Positions 1-8,113 are shown, counted from the first letter of the stretch. The stretch: DNA of 38,313 bases from Myxococcales bacterium (GCA_028287115.1 JAQBQF010000178.1:1-38313); one strand, 5' to 3'. Notes: generated by a model not told the origin, from the sequence alone. Numbers and translations: made by a program.

Positions 1-129
1 GCGCTTCGCAGCGGCTTCGATGGGCGAAATTCGGGCACCTGGAGCCCATACAACGACCAGATCGGCCGCAGGTGCTGCCTGTGACGATGATGACATCGCC
101 AAGATGCCGAAAAGGGCCAGCGCTCGCAC
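1..129 (-). CDS. Secreted protein, N-terminal 43 residues only (cut by left edge)
   Basis: A minus-strand frame is open from GTG 129 to the window edge with no stop. The first residues read MRALALFGILAMSSSSQAAP, a short basic start, a hydrophobic core and an Ala-x-Ala type cleavage region near residue 20, which is a classical Sec signal peptide. The mature part begins ADLVVVWAPGARISPIEAAA. An AAAATT hexamer at 142-137 ends 7 bases before the GTG, the same arrangement seen before other genes here. The gene is divergent from the Ser/Thr kinase at 188 across 58 bp. The family cannot be named from so little sequence. A periplasmic or outer-surface location is inferred from the signal peptide. Confidence 0.7.
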   Translation of the reverse strand, partial: MRALALFGILAMSSSSQAAPAADLVVVWAPGARISPIEAAAKR

Positions 130-136
130 CAGGACT

Positions 137-142
137 AATTTT
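137..142 (-). promoter_or_regulatory. -10 element (AAAATT) of leaderless secreted-protein gene
   Basis: AAAATT read on the minus strand, 7 bases before GTG 129. It keeps the A at hexamer position 2 and the T at position 6. The match is weaker than that of its divergent partner at 175-180. Confidence 0.4.
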
Positions 143-174
143 CGGCTGTTCGAGAGCACGGGTCAACCAAACGC

Positions 175-180
175 TATACT
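175..180 (+). promoter_or_regulatory. -10 element (TATACT) of leaderless kinase gene
   Basis: TATACT is one base from the TATAAT consensus and is followed by 7 bases (tctgcac) and then ATG 188, which places the expected transcription start on the start codon. No clear -35 is visible. There is no Shine-Dalgarno sequence. Confidence 0.65.
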
Positions 181-187
181 TCTGCAC

Positions 188-1852
188 ATGAGCCGTGCGC
201 TGGGTCGCTACGAGCTATTGCGCCCGCTGGCACGCGGGGGCATGGCCGAAGTGTTTCTGGCGCGCAGGCGTGCGGCGGGCGTCGAGAAATGGCTCGTGGT
301 CAAGCGGATGCGGCCCGAGCGGGTCGGCGACGTGCGATTTCTCGATCTGTTCGTGCGCGAAGCGCGGCTGTCGATGAGCCTCGCGCACCAGAACATCGTG
401 CCGGTGTTCGATTTCGGTCGGATCGACGACCAGGTGTTCCTCGCGATGGAGCGCGTCGAAGGCAAAGACCTCGGCACGTCGCTATCGCGCGCGGCGCGCA
501 CGCACGCGCTGCCGCCGATGCTCGCCGCGTTCATCGCGGCCGAGTGTTGCCAGGCGCTCGACTACGCGCACCAGCGGCGCAGTCCGGAAGGCGCACCGCT
601 CGGCATCGTTCATCGCGATGTCACGCCGCGCAACGTGTTGCTGTCGTGGTCGGGCGAGGTGAAGCTGACCGACTTCGGAATCGCGGCTCTCGCCGGTGAC
701 GAACCGATGAAGACGATCGGTACGCCGGCATATATGGCACCCGAGCAAGCGCGCGGCGAAGCGCTCGATGCGCGCGCGGATCTGTACGCAGTCGGCATGG
801 TGCTCCGCGAAGCGCTCACCGGCGAACGTCCTCGCCGCGGCGACGATCGTGAAGCGACGTTGGCGGCCGCGCGCGCGGGCGAGCTCGCGCCGTGGCCCGA
901 TGGGTTTGATTCGCCGCTGAAGACGATCATCGATCGCGCGACCGCAGTCGATCGCGAGGCGCGCTACGCGGATGCGCGCACGATGCTCGAAGATATCGAC
1001 ACGTTCATCGTCGGAGAGCGCGCCGCGAGGAAGAGCGATGCACCGGCTCGTCAGCTCGCGTCGTGGCTCGCGATCGTGTGGAAGGAGGCGCGCGAAGAGA
1101 GCGCGATCGACGAGGCGATCGAGGCCTCGCACCTCGTCAGCTTCATGGATGACGGCGAGATGGACGTCATCGGTACCGGAACGGTGCGCTCGATGCTCGC
1201 GACCGCGGCCGACGCGCCACTCACGGTGGTGAACCCGGAACCGCCGCCGAGTCTCGTCGCACCGGCGCCGAAGGCGGTCGAGCCGCCTCCGGCCGATCCG
1301 AAGTCCGCGCCGCGTGCAAGCTCGTGGATGGCGCAAGCGGCTCTCACAGTCGTGCTGATCGGCGGCGGCGCGATCGCATGGATCAAGCTGAGCACGCGTG
1401 CGGAGCCGGTCGCCACCGCGACCAATGACAAGGCCTCAGACACGCCGATCGACAAGCCGGTGATCGACAAAGCCCCAGACAAGCCGGTGATCGACAAGCC
1501 CGCAGACACGCCGATCGAGCACGCACCCGCGCCCGTCGAGCAAGTGCGACCCGTGCGCGTTGCGACCAACCTCACGCCGCGAAAACCGAAGCTCGATGTC
1601 AAAGCGGTGATCAAGCCGCCGCCCGGGCCGCCGCTCGTCACGCGCAAGGCGACGATCAACTCGCAACCTTGGTCGTACTGGACCATCGACGACGATCCGA
1701 CGCGTCATCAAGGTCTCGAGCAGGTTCAGCTAACGCCGGGGCCGCATCGCATTCACTTCACCGGTAACGAGCACTTCGCCGTCGACAAGACGATGAACAT
1801 CGAGGTCTCGCCCGACCACGACTTTGCACGAGCGTGGAAGCTCGCGGAGTAG
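188..1852 (+). CDS. Membrane-anchored Ser/Thr protein kinase with PEGA-like tail
   Basis: Hanks-type protein kinase of about 554 residues. The kinase domain covers about residues 7-275: glycine loop LARGGMAEVF, ATP lysine K39 in VVKRM, HRD at 142-144 (HRDVTPRNVL), DFG at 162-164 and APE at 184-186. All catalytic residues are intact, so it should be active. A linker with a 9-residue repeat (DKPVIDKAP-like, about 420-445) follows one transmembrane helix near 378-400. The C-terminus (LTPGPHRIHF) resembles a PEGA domain, usual in myxobacterial kinases and presumably on the outer face. ATG 188 is preferred because the kinase fold begins at once and a -10 element sits directly upstream; upstream in-frame codons are not needed. 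The substrate is unknown. Confidence 0.93.
   Translation: MSRALGRYELLRPLARGGMAEVFLARRRAAGVEKWLVVKRMRPERVGDVRFLDLFVREARLSMSLAHQNIVPVFDFGRIDDQVFLAMERVEGKDLGTSLSRAARTHALPPMLAAFIAAECCQALDYAHQRRSPEGAPLGIVHRDVTPRNVLLSWSGEVKLTDFGIAALAGDEPMKTIGTPAYMAPEQARGEALDARADLYAVGMVLREALTGERPRRGDDREATLAAARAGELAPWPDGFDSPLKTIIDRATAVDREARYADARTMLEDIDTFIVGERAARKSDAPARQLASWLAIVWKEAREESAIDEAIEASHLVSFMDDGEMDVIGTGTVRSMLATAADAPLTVVNPEPPPSLVAPAPKAVEPPPADPKSAPRASSWMAQAALTVVLIGGGAIAWIKLSTRAEPVATATNDKASDTPIDKPVIDKAPDKPVIDKPADTPIEHAPAPVEQVRPVRVATNLTPRKPKLDVKAVIKPPPGPPLVTRKATINSQPWSYWTIDDDPTRHQGLEQVQLTPGPHRIHFTGNEHFAVDKTMNIEVSPDHDFARAWKLAE
1441..1520 (+). repeat. In-frame 27-nt repeat in kinase linker
   Basis: The 20-base string gacaagccggtgatcgacaa occurs at 1451-1470 and 1478-1497, a 27-nt period (9 codons). 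It is flanked on both sides by gacacgccgatcga. The repeat encodes a charged Pro/Asp/Lys spacer between the transmembrane helix and the C-terminal domain. Confidence 0.8.
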
Positions 1853-1854
1853 AG

Positions 1855-2550
1855 CTACGGCGCGAGCAACGTGCGCATGTCGTCGTCCATCTTCGCGCGG
1901 ATATAGTCGATCGTCTTGCCGCGCAGGCGCGTCTTCGTCCCACGAAACGCATTGCGCGACAGCGCCCCGAGCCGGTTCGCCTCGTCCTTCGCTCGCGCCA
2001 GTGTCTCTTCGGGTGCGACGACTACATCGAGATAGCCCGCCGCGACGGCTTGTTCCGGGTTGTAGATCTTCGCTTCGAGAGTCGCGTGCCCGAGCTCCGT
2101 CGGCAGCAGACGATCACGCGCGAGCTCCATGGCGAGCACCGGCACGGGCAGTCCGATCGAGACCTCGTTGAGACCGAGCTTGAACGGGCCCGCTGCGCCG
2201 ACGCGATAGTCGCCGGTCAACACGACGAGCGCGCCGCCTGCGAGCGCGTGACCGGTACACGCGATCACGACGGGGATCGTCGCGCCGTACAGGTTCATCA
2301 GTAGATCGGAACCGGCGCGGAGCATCTCGGTGGCCGCGGCCGGGCTACTCATCATGACGCGGAGATCGAAGCCGGCACAGAACCGCTCGGCGCGACCCGC
2401 GAGCACGACTGCACTGGCCTCTTGCTCGGCACGCGCGAGTGCGGCGATCAGACCTTGGATCATCGCGTTCGACAGCGCGTTGGCCTTGCCGTCGTCCATC
2501 TGGATGATCGCGAGCTTGTTGTCGAGTGCGTAGGAAAGGGGGTCTGCCAC
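1855..2550 (-). CDS. Enoyl-CoA hydratase/isomerase family protein (crotonase)
   Basis: Crotonase-fold acyl-CoA enzyme of 231 residues, shorter than the usual 255-265. The first oxyanion-hole segment is ERFCAGFDL (about 55-63) and the second is GHALAGGALVVL (about 98-110). A glutamate in LNEVSIG aligns with the first catalytic Glu of enoyl-CoA hydratases, but the second catalytic Glu is not evident, so hydratase activity is uncertain and another crotonase reaction is possible. The GTG start at 2550 follows a TAAGAT hexamer by 6 bases. The stop lies 3 bases from the end of the convergent kinase gene. No fatty-acid oxidation partner adjoins it, so its pathway is open. Confidence 0.88.
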   Translation of the reverse strand: MADPLSYALDNKLAIIQMDDGKANALSNAMIQGLIAALARAEQEASAVVLAGRAERFCAGFDLRVMMSSPAAATEMLRAGSDLLMNLYGATIPVVIACTGHALAGGALVVLTGDYRVGAAGPFKLGLNEVSIGLPVPVLAMELARDRLLPTELGHATLEAKIYNPEQAVAAGYLDVVVAPEETLARAKDEANRLGALSRNAFRGTKTRLRGKTIDYIRAKMDDDMRTLLAP

Positions 2551-2556
2551 GCCCGC

Positions 2557-2562
2557 ATCTTA
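2557..2562 (-). promoter_or_regulatory. -10 element (TAAGAT) of leaderless crotonase gene
   Basis: TAAGAT on the minus strand ends 6 bases before GTG 2550. No Shine-Dalgarno sequence lies between. It faces away from the TACGGT element at 2736 across the longest gene-free stretch of the window. Confidence 0.6.
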
Positions 2563-2735
2563 CGCTTTGCCGCGCGAGCCGGCGCGCTCGATCGGTCGTC
2601 TCTATCGTAGCCTCGAGCGCCGGGGTGTTGTCGCTCGCGCTCCTGCCGTTGATCCTGGTCCGCTGCCGCCGCGAGAACGTGCATCAAGTCGTCTGAAGGC
2701 ACAGTCGGTCCGTCGACCGCGGCTCTGTACTCGGT
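2563..2735. other. Divergent intergenic region, longest in the window
   Basis: This holds the upstream regions of the crotonase and of the HEAT-like gene. A 23-codon frame (2625-2696, plus strand, starting GTG TTG) encodes a hydrophobic stretch followed by CRRENVHQVV, but lacks a well-placed promoter or ribosome site. I see no RNA gene or clear operator. Confidence 0.4.
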
Positions 2736-2741
2736 TACGGT
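2736..2741 (+). promoter_or_regulatory. -10 element (TACGGT) of leaderless HEAT-like gene
   Basis: GGTTACGGTC places TACGGT 6 bases before GTG 2748. The same ten bases occur upstream of the methyltransferase GTG at 8114, again with a 6-base gap. Confidence 0.6.
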
Positions 2742-2747
2742 CGACAC

Positions 2748-3689
2748 GTGTCAGTAAGCCAGACCGTGTTTCTCGCGCGCTCGAAACTGCCGACGCGGGA
2801 AGCTTGGCTGCAAGCGATCCGAGCGCACGGATTCGAGCTCACGTTCGACGCGAGCTTCGATCCAGCAACCGACGATGGCCACCTTCCGTGTGTATATCGC
2901 GGCGCCGAGGCGGGGTTCGAGTACTTCACGGGTGACGCCAACGCATACCTGCTCGAGCAAGAGCTCGGTGAGCTTCGCGAGCAGCTCGGCGGTCGCGATT
3001 TCGCGGTGTCGTTCGTCACTCGATCGCGCATGGAAGATCTGAAAGCAGCGTCGATCGCCGGCGCCGTGCTCGTGGTGATTGCCGACGGGTTGTTGTGGAG
3101 CGACGAAGCCGGCGAATTCATCGATGCACCACTTCAGCACGCGCATGATCTCGAGCCCGTCTTCCTCGAGACGGCGCCTGCGGCACCGCAAGTGACCTCC
3201 GCGGCCGTCGATCTCGCAGCTCGCATCGTGTTTCGAGGCCAGGCTCTGACAACGCTCGAGACCCTCGAAGCGGTGCCGCGTCGGTTCACTGCAAAGGTCG
3301 CCGCGGGTGCTGGCGAGGTGCGGATCCTCGCGCTGTGGCAGCAAGCCGTCGGCAAGCCAACGATCCACCGGCTACGGATCGGCGCCGCTACCCACGAGCT
3401 CGATCCCAAAGGCAACCTTCAAGCCGCGCGGCCGATCGCGACATTGATCTCGCTGCTCGGCGTCACCGAATCGGCAACGCGCGAGCTGCTCCTCGCCGGC
3501 GCCGCTGCCGTGTCGAGCCTCTGCGAGGTCGCCGGCGACTCGCGAAAGCCGATGCAGGTGCGGCGGATGGCGATCGTGATGCTCGGACAGATCGGTGACG
3601 CTGCGGCGAAGCCGGCGCTAATGACGCTGTCGACGCACACTGATCTCGGTAGCGTCGCCGCGGATGCGTTGAAGAAGCTGCAGTCTTAA
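2748..3689 (+). CDS. Hypothetical protein with C-terminal HEAT-like repeats
   Basis: A soluble 313-residue protein with no signal peptide or membrane segment. I do not recognise the N-terminal half (about 1-145); it begins MSVSQTVFLARSKLPTREAW and has an alternating hydrophobic pattern. The C-terminal part (about 215-313) is alpha-helical, with a HEAT-like unit near the end: RRMAIVMLGQIGDAAAKPAL followed by GSVAADALKKL. HEAT repeats are protein-binding scaffolds, so an adaptor role is possible but unproven. GTG 2748 is chosen because the promoter hexamer ends 6 bases upstream. The lipoprotein gene follows on the same strand after about 90 bp. Confidence 0.75.
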   Translation: MSVSQTVFLARSKLPTREAWLQAIRAHGFELTFDASFDPATDDGHLPCVYRGAEAGFEYFTGDANAYLLEQELGELREQLGGRDFAVSFVTRSRMEDLKAASIAGAVLVVIADGLLWSDEAGEFIDAPLQHAHDLEPVFLETAPAAPQVTSAAVDLAARIVFRGQALTTLETLEAVPRRFTAKVAAGAGEVRILALWQQAVGKPTIHRLRIGAATHELDPKGNLQAARPIATLISLLGVTESATRELLLAGAAAVSSLCEVAGDSRKPMQVRRMAIVMLGQIGDAAAKPALMTLSTHTDLGSVAADALKKLQS

Positions 3690-3782
3690 CGGTCAAGGAG
3701 ACTCCGAAATTGCGGTTTCGTGCCACGCGGGCTGGAATATTTACCTTGCGGAGCGCTAGCGCCTGCGATACCTCACGCGGCC

Positions 3783-4412
3783 ATGAGCCTACGTTTGCTC
3801 GTCGCGGTCTTGGTGGTTATGACGGTTGGGTGCACGCGGTGGGCAACGAGCCCGTCGTACGGACCACGCAATGAAGTCGCTCGCCGGCTGGTGGGCTCTC
3901 CGCAGGTCGAGGAAGTCACGAGCTCGAACGTGTCTGCCGGGTTTGGCGGGGTCAGCAGCCAAAACGGGTTTGGGACGACGGTCGCCAGCGGAGGACTGTC
4001 CGGCAGCCACGACAGCGTCAAGCGTACTCACTGCGTGCAGGCCGCGCAGATCGACTACATGCAGCCGGTCGACCTGGTGCCACACATCGAGCATCGCGCG
4101 CTCGACGTCGCCGGCAGCATCACCGTCGGGCTGCTCGGCCTCATCGTCGTGACCGGCGCGTCGAACAGGTACAACAACGACCTCGACTTCTACAACCGCG
4201 ACCCTTCGTTCTTCCCGATGCCTAGCCAACCGACGGGCGCATACGTCGCGGGCGGTGTGATGATCGCAGGTGGTCTCGGTTGGCTCGCTTACTCGTTGCT
4301 CGGTCTGCCGAAAGAGGCGCCGCCGCCCGTGCAGACGCAGCAGCGGCAGTGGACCGAGACGCAGTACGTCGAAGCGTCCGGTTGCGGCCTCGTCCCGTCC
4401 GATCGTCCATAA
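3783..4412 (+). CDS. Small lipoprotein with two C-terminal membrane segments
   Basis: A 209-residue protein with a lipoprotein signal: MSLRLLVAVLVVMTVGC, lipobox VMTVGC, lipidated Cys near residue 17. A Gly/Ser-rich region follows (about 40-80), then two hydrophobic stretches (about 110-130 and 150-172) and a Gln/Pro-rich end. Lipid anchor plus two hydrophobic segments is unusual, and the segments might lie in the membrane or be buried. An in-frame GTG at 3720 is possible, but ATG 3783 gives the clean signal peptide. The start is not decided by a close -10; ATATTTACCTT at 3738-3747 could be a promoter with a leader of about 30 bases. Function unknown. Confidence 0.75.
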   Translation: MSLRLLVAVLVVMTVGCTRWATSPSYGPRNEVARRLVGSPQVEEVTSSNVSAGFGGVSSQNGFGTTVASGGLSGSHDSVKRTHCVQAAQIDYMQPVDLVPHIEHRALDVAGSITVGLLGLIVVTGASNRYNNDLDFYNRDPSFFPMPSQPTGAYVAGGVMIAGGLGWLAYSLLGLPKEAPPPVQTQQRQWTETQYVEASGCGLVPSDRP

Positions 4413-4425
4413 GCAGCCGCTCCGA

Positions 4426-5880
4426 TCAGCGTGCGTGCTCGGATGTCTCGTGCGCGAGAGGCTCGGTCGCCGGCAATAGCAGCAGCTCGCCGTGCGGGCC
4501 GATCGTCTTCACCGGTGGTAGCGGTCCAATCTCGCCCGTGATCAGCCGCGAGCCGCGGCGGTACGTCATCCACGACCACGCCCAGTGGAACATCATGTAG
4601 ACGCGGTTGCGGAATCCGACGAGGAAGTAAATGTGGACGACCCACCACACGAGCCACGCGAGGAGCCCGTGGCGTGCGATGTGCTTGGTCGCGACGACCG
4701 CTTCGGCGCGGCCGATCGTCGCCATGTTGCCTTTGTCGTGATAGCGAAAAGCCGGGCGCGCAGCGACGTCGATGGGCGCGTGCTTGCTCGCCCCGTCTCC
4801 TCCGGTGCTCGGCCGTGCTCCGTCGCCGCCGGTGCTCGCCTCGATCTGTTGGATCACACCGGACCTCGCGATCGTGCGGGCTTCTTCGGTGATGATCTTC
4901 GCGACGTGACGGCCGCCTTGCAGTGCGCCTTGCGCGACGCCCGGGACCTCGACGCCGTCCGACATCATCCTCGCGAGATCGCCGATCACGAACACCTCGG
5001 GATGACCGGGGATCGAGAGATCGGGCTCGACGATCACGCGCCCCGAGCGATCGCGCGGGACGCCGAGTTGCGCGCCGAGCGGCGAAGCTTGCACACCGGC
5101 CGCCCACAACACGGTGCGCGCCCCGATGCGCTCTTCGCCTTGCGGGCCTTTGACGGTGACGCCTTCGTCGTCGATCGCGGTGACGAGCGTGTTGAGTCGA
5201 ACCGTGACGTGGCGCTGTTCGAGCGAGTGCTTGGCCGCTTCGGAGAGTTTCTCGGGATACGTGCCGAGCACGCGGTCCTTGCTCTCGAACAGCATCACGT
5301 CGACTCGTGTCGGATCGATCGAACGAAAGTCTTTCGCGAGCGTGTGAAGCCCGATCTCGCCGAGGGCGCCCGCGAGCTCGACGCCGGTCGGCCCGCCGCC
5401 GACGACCGCGAACGTCAGCCACTTGTGTTGTTCGACGGGATCGGCCTCGCGTTCCGCGGCTTCGTACGCGAGATAGATCCGCCGCCGCATCTCGAGCGCG
5501 TCCTCGACGGACTTGAGGCCCGGCGCGAGTGTCGCCCATTGATCCTTGCCGAAGTACGAGTGCGTCGCGCCGGTCGCGAGCACGAGGTAGTCGTAGTGCA
5601 GCGTTCCGGCGTCGAGCGTGATGGTCTGCTTCGCGACGTCGATCCCCGTGACGTCCGCGAGCAGCACGCGCGCGTTGTCTTGCTTCGCGAGGATGCTGCG
5701 GATCGGATACGCGATGTCGGCCGCGCTGAGCGCCGCGGTCGCGACTTGATAGAGCAGCGGTTGAAACAGGTGATGGTTGCGGCGGTCGAGCAGCGTCACC
5801 CGTACCGGTGCGTTGCGGAGACGCCGTGCCGCCTCGAGCCCACCAAACCCGCCTCCGACCACGACCACATGCGGCATCAT
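4426..5880 (-). CDS. ndh: Type II NADH dehydrogenase
   Basis: Single-subunit NADH:quinone oxidoreductase of 484 residues on the cytoplasmic membrane face. The FAD-binding Rossmann motif is VVGGGFGGLEAARRL (about 6-20) and the NAD-binding motif is VVGGGPTGVELAG (about 163-175). VFVIGDLARM, near 300, is the conserved FAD-contact segment. The C-terminal hydrophobic helix LAWLVWWVVHIYFLVGFRNR is typical of NDH-2. A low-complexity insert, two copies of a 9-residue STGGDGA-type unit, lies between the second domain and FRYHDKGNMATIGR. The gene starts 13 bp after the stop of the aminotransferase gene and may share its transcript, though no metabolic link is obvious. Confidence 0.92.
   Translation of the reverse strand: MMPHVVVVGGGFGGLEAARRLRNAPVRVTLLDRRNHHLFQPLLYQVATAALSAADIAYPIRSILAKQDNARVLLADVTGIDVAKQTITLDAGTLHYDYLVLATGATHSYFGKDQWATLAPGLKSVEDALEMRRRIYLAYEAAEREADPVEQHKWLTFAVVGGGPTGVELAGALGEIGLHTLAKDFRSIDPTRVDVMLFESKDRVLGTYPEKLSEAAKHSLEQRHVTVRLNTLVTAIDDEGVTVKGPQGEERIGARTVLWAAGVQASPLGAQLGVPRDRSGRVIVEPDLSIPGHPEVFVIGDLARMMSDGVEVPGVAQGALQGGRHVAKIITEEARTIARSGVIQQIEASTGGDGARPSTGGDGASKHAPIDVAARPAFRYHDKGNMATIGRAEAVVATKHIARHGLLAWLVWWVVHIYFLVGFRNRVYMMFHWAWSWMTYRRGSRLITGEIGPLPPVKTIGPHGELLLLPATEPLAHETSEHAR
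4788..4841 (-). repeat. 27-nt tandem repeat inside ndh
   Basis: Two imperfect 27-nt units, for example ccgtctcctccggtgctcg at 4793-4811 and ccgtcgccgccggtgctcg at 4820-4838 on the plus strand. They encode a 9-residue Ser-Thr-Gly-Gly-Asp-Gly-Ala type unit twice. It looks like a recent in-frame slippage insertion in a surface loop. Confidence 0.75.
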
Positions 5881-5893
5881 GCCGCTTCGATGA

Positions 5894-6997
5894 TCACACA
5901 GCTCGTAGCGATGCGACTAACGACTCCGCGACGTGATCGACCTGCTCGACCGTGAGATCTGGAAACATCGGGAGCGAGATCATCTCTTTGGCGGCGCGCT
6001 CCGCGACCGGACAACTCCCCGGACCCTGGCCGAGGTGTGCATACGCGCGCTGCAGATGGATCGGAGTCGGGTAGTGAATCGCGGTCGCGACACCCGCCTT
6101 GGCGAGCGACTCGCGAATCGCGTCGCGGCGAGACGAATCGACGCGCACGATCATCAAATGGTAGACCGGCGAGCTATCCGGAGCTTCGGCGACGAGCTTC
6201 ACGCCCGGAACATTCGCGAGGTGTTGCCGGTAGCGAGCCGCGAGCTTGCGCCGTGCCGCGTTCGCGGCGTCGAGCCGCCGCAGGGTGATCGAGAGACCCG
6301 CGCACTGCAACGAATCGAGCCGCGCGTTGTAACCGATCTCGACGTGGTCGTGGCGTGCCGCTTGTCCATGGTCGCGAAGGCTACGCACGCGCTCCGCGAC
6401 CTGTGGATCGCGCAGCGTGATCGCGCCGCCTTCGCCGAGCGCGCCGAGATTCTTGGTGGGGTAGAAGCTGAAACCGGCGGCATCGGCGATCGATCCGGCA
6501 CGCTGGCCACCGCGCGTCGAGCCGTGGGCCTGCGCGGAGTCTTCGATCACCGTGAGCCCGAGCGCGAGGATCGGCGGCATGTCGGCGATCTGACCGAACA
6601 GGTGCACGGGGATGATGCACTTGGTCTTCTTCGTGATCCGCCGCTCGAGATCGGCGAGGTCGATCAGCAGCGTGTCGTCGACGACGTCGGCGAACACCGG
6701 CACGGCACCTGCGTGCGAGATCGCCTCGGCGGTCGCGAAGAACGAGTTCGCCGCGGTGATCACCTCATCGCCTGGCTTGACGCCGAGCGCCCGCATCGCG
6801 AGGAGGAGTGCGTCGGTGCCGGTCTTGACGGCGACCGCATGCGCCGCGCCGGTGTAGCCCGCGAAGGCGGTCTCGAATTCGGCGACTTGCGGGCCGCCGA
6901 TGAACGCGCCCGTGTCGAGCAGCGTCGCGAATGCCGCGAGGTACTCCTCGCGTGAAGGCCGAAGCCACGTGACGAGGTCGACGAACGGAACCTTCAT
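5894..6997 (-). CDS. DegT/DnrJ/EryC1 sugar aminotransferase (WbpE-like)
   Basis: PLP-dependent aminotransferase of 367 residues that should convert a nucleotide-linked ketosugar to an aminosugar in the cytoplasm. The PLP Schiff-base lysine is K182 in FYPTKNLGALGEGG, and the pyridine-nitrogen aspartate is D153 in IEDSAQAHGS. VAVKTGTDALLLAM (about 55-68) is the phosphate-cup segment. AIHYPTPIHLQRAY near the C-terminus is characteristic of the family. ATG 6997 overlaps the TGA of the upstream dehydrogenase gene (ATGA), so the two are translationally coupled. In the WbpB/WbpE pair of P. aeruginosa O-antigen synthesis the dehydrogenase supplies the 3-keto sugar; by analogy this makes a 3-amino sugar. 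The exact sugar is not determined. Confidence 0.92.
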   Translation of the reverse strand: MKVPFVDLVTWLRPSREEYLAAFATLLDTGAFIGGPQVAEFETAFAGYTGAAHAVAVKTGTDALLLAMRALGVKPGDEVITAANSFFATAEAISHAGAVPVFADVVDDTLLIDLADLERRITKKTKCIIPVHLFGQIADMPPILALGLTVIEDSAQAHGSTRGGQRAGSIADAAGFSFYPTKNLGALGEGGAITLRDPQVAERVRSLRDHGQAARHDHVEIGYNARLDSLQCAGLSITLRRLDAANAARRKLAARYRQHLANVPGVKLVAEAPDSSPVYHLMIVRVDSSRRDAIRESLAKAGVATAIHYPTPIHLQRAYAHLGQGPGSCPVAERAAKEMISLPMFPDLTVEQVDHVAESLVASLRAV

Positions 6998-8025
6998 AGC
7001 GAAATCCTCGCGCCCTGCTGCTCGAGCGACTGCTGCGCGGCGGCGAGCATGCGGACGATCCGCACCCCGACGCCGGCATCGGAAGGAGACGGTGCACCGT
7101 CGAGGCACGCGGCCGCGAACGTCTGCGCCATCACCGCGAGTGCTTCGCGCCCGTCGAGCTTGGGCGAGTGAACGTCGCCGGAGCGATACTGCACGTTGAG
7201 CGCGTACGTCGCTTCTTTGTCCATGTGCTGGACGTCGACCGAGCTCTCGTAGACCTTCACCGGCTCGACGGGAGACGTGTCGTCCCACACGATCATCTTC
7301 TTGCTGCCCGCGATGATCGTGCGGCGCGTCTTGACCGGCGCGACCCAGTTGACGTGAACGTGCGCGAGCAGGCCGTCGTCGAACCCGACCGTGACGTACG
7401 CGAGGTTCTCCTGCTTCGCATAGTGCGACACGCCGATCGCCGAGACCCAGCGCGCGGCCGAGGCGTGCGCGGTCTGCGAGATCACGTAGTCCATGATCGT
7501 GAGATCGTGCGGGGCGAGATCCCAGATCACGTTGAAGTCGGGCTGGAACAGGCCGAGGTTGATCCGCACCGAGTCGAAATACAGAACGCGGCCGAGCTCG
7601 CCGGCCGAGATCAGGTCGCGAATCTTGCGGACCGCGCCCGTGTACACGAACGTGTGATCGACCATCAGCACGCGCTTGGTGCTGATCGCGAGTGCCGCGA
7701 GCTCCTCGGCCTCGGCGACGCTCGGCGCCAGCGGCTTCTCGACGAGCACGTGCTTGCCGGCCTCGAGCGCGCGCTTCGTCAGGTCGTAGTGCGTGAAGAT
7801 CGGCGTCGCGATCGCGACGGCGTCGATGTCGTGGTCCGCGAAGAGCGCTGCCGCGTCGTCGAGGACCTTGATGTACGGGTACTGCGTCTGCGCGAGCTGG
7901 CGCCGATTCGGGTTGCCATCTGCGATCGCGACGACCTTCGTGCGCGGGCCCGCCGCGAAGTTGCGCACCAGGTTCGGACCCCAGTAGCCATAGCCGATCA
8001 CGCCGATACGAAGGGGGGCGGTCAC
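6994..8025 (-). CDS. Gfo/Idh/MocA-family sugar dehydrogenase (WbpB/WlbA-like)
   Basis: NAD(P)-dependent oxidoreductase of 343 residues. The N-terminal Rossmann fold has IGVIGYGYWGPNLVRNF (GxGxxG, about 7-23), and the family signature EKPLAPSVAEAEEL lies near 96-109. VIWDLAPHDLTIMDYV (about 166-181) carries the conserved Asp/His of the active site. It probably oxidises the 3-hydroxyl of a UDP-sugar for the coupled aminotransferase downstream (4-bp ATGA overlap). The GTG start at 8025 lies 8 bases after a GACGGT hexamer. Expected partners are an acetyltransferase (a WbpD-like gene is at 16622-17089) and a UDP-sugar 6-dehydrogenase, which is not in the window. Confidence 0.92.
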   Translation of the reverse strand: MTAPLRIGVIGYGYWGPNLVRNFAAGPRTKVVAIADGNPNRRQLAQTQYPYIKVLDDAAALFADHDIDAVAIATPIFTHYDLTKRALEAGKHVLVEKPLAPSVAEAEELAALAISTKRVLMVDHTFVYTGAVRKIRDLISAGELGRVLYFDSVRINLGLFQPDFNVIWDLAPHDLTIMDYVISQTAHASAARWVSAIGVSHYAKQENLAYVTVGFDDGLLAHVHVNWVAPVKTRRTIIAGSKKMIVWDDTSPVEPVKVYESSVDVQHMDKEATYALNVQYRSGDVHSPKLDGREALAVMAQTFAAACLDGAPSPSDAGVGVRIVRMLAAAQQSLEQQGARISL

Positions 8026-8033
8026 CGTCGGCG

Positions 8034-8039
8034 ACCGTC
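8034..8039 (-). promoter_or_regulatory. Possible -10 element (GACGGT) of sugar dehydrogenase operon
   Basis: GACGGT on the minus strand ends 8 bases before GTG 8025. Only the A at position 2 and T at position 6 match, so it is a weak candidate supported mainly by its position. Confidence 0.35.
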
Positions 8040-8101
8040 ACATGACGGCACGGAGGCGTCAAGGTGGGACCGCCGCGCTCACGCGCCGGGCCGGAACGGG
8101 T

Positions 8102-8107
8102 TACGGT
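8102..8107 (+). promoter_or_regulatory. -10 element (TACGGT) of leaderless methyltransferase gene
   Basis: GGTTACGGTC is followed by ggctc and then GTG 8114, a 6-base gap from the TACGGT hexamer. This favours GTG 8114 over the upstream in-frame ATG 8042. Confidence 0.6.
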
Positions 8108-8113
8108 CGGCTC

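Noticed and set aside
20..187. N-terminal extension of the first kinase
   Set aside because: The promoter hexamer at 175-180 lies within it, the divergent gene's start overlaps it, and kinase homology starts right after ATG 188.
2625..2696. Small ORF of 23 codons, hydrophobic then basic
   Set aside because: No ribosome site, and the nearest -10-like TATCGT (2603-2608) is 16 bases from the GTG. Too short to judge without conservation.
4585..5955. 456-codon plus-strand open frame opposite ndh
   Set aside because: It is the antisense shadow of ndh, Arg/Asp-rich with no domain, no signal and no promoter; the minus frame has all NDH-2 motifs.
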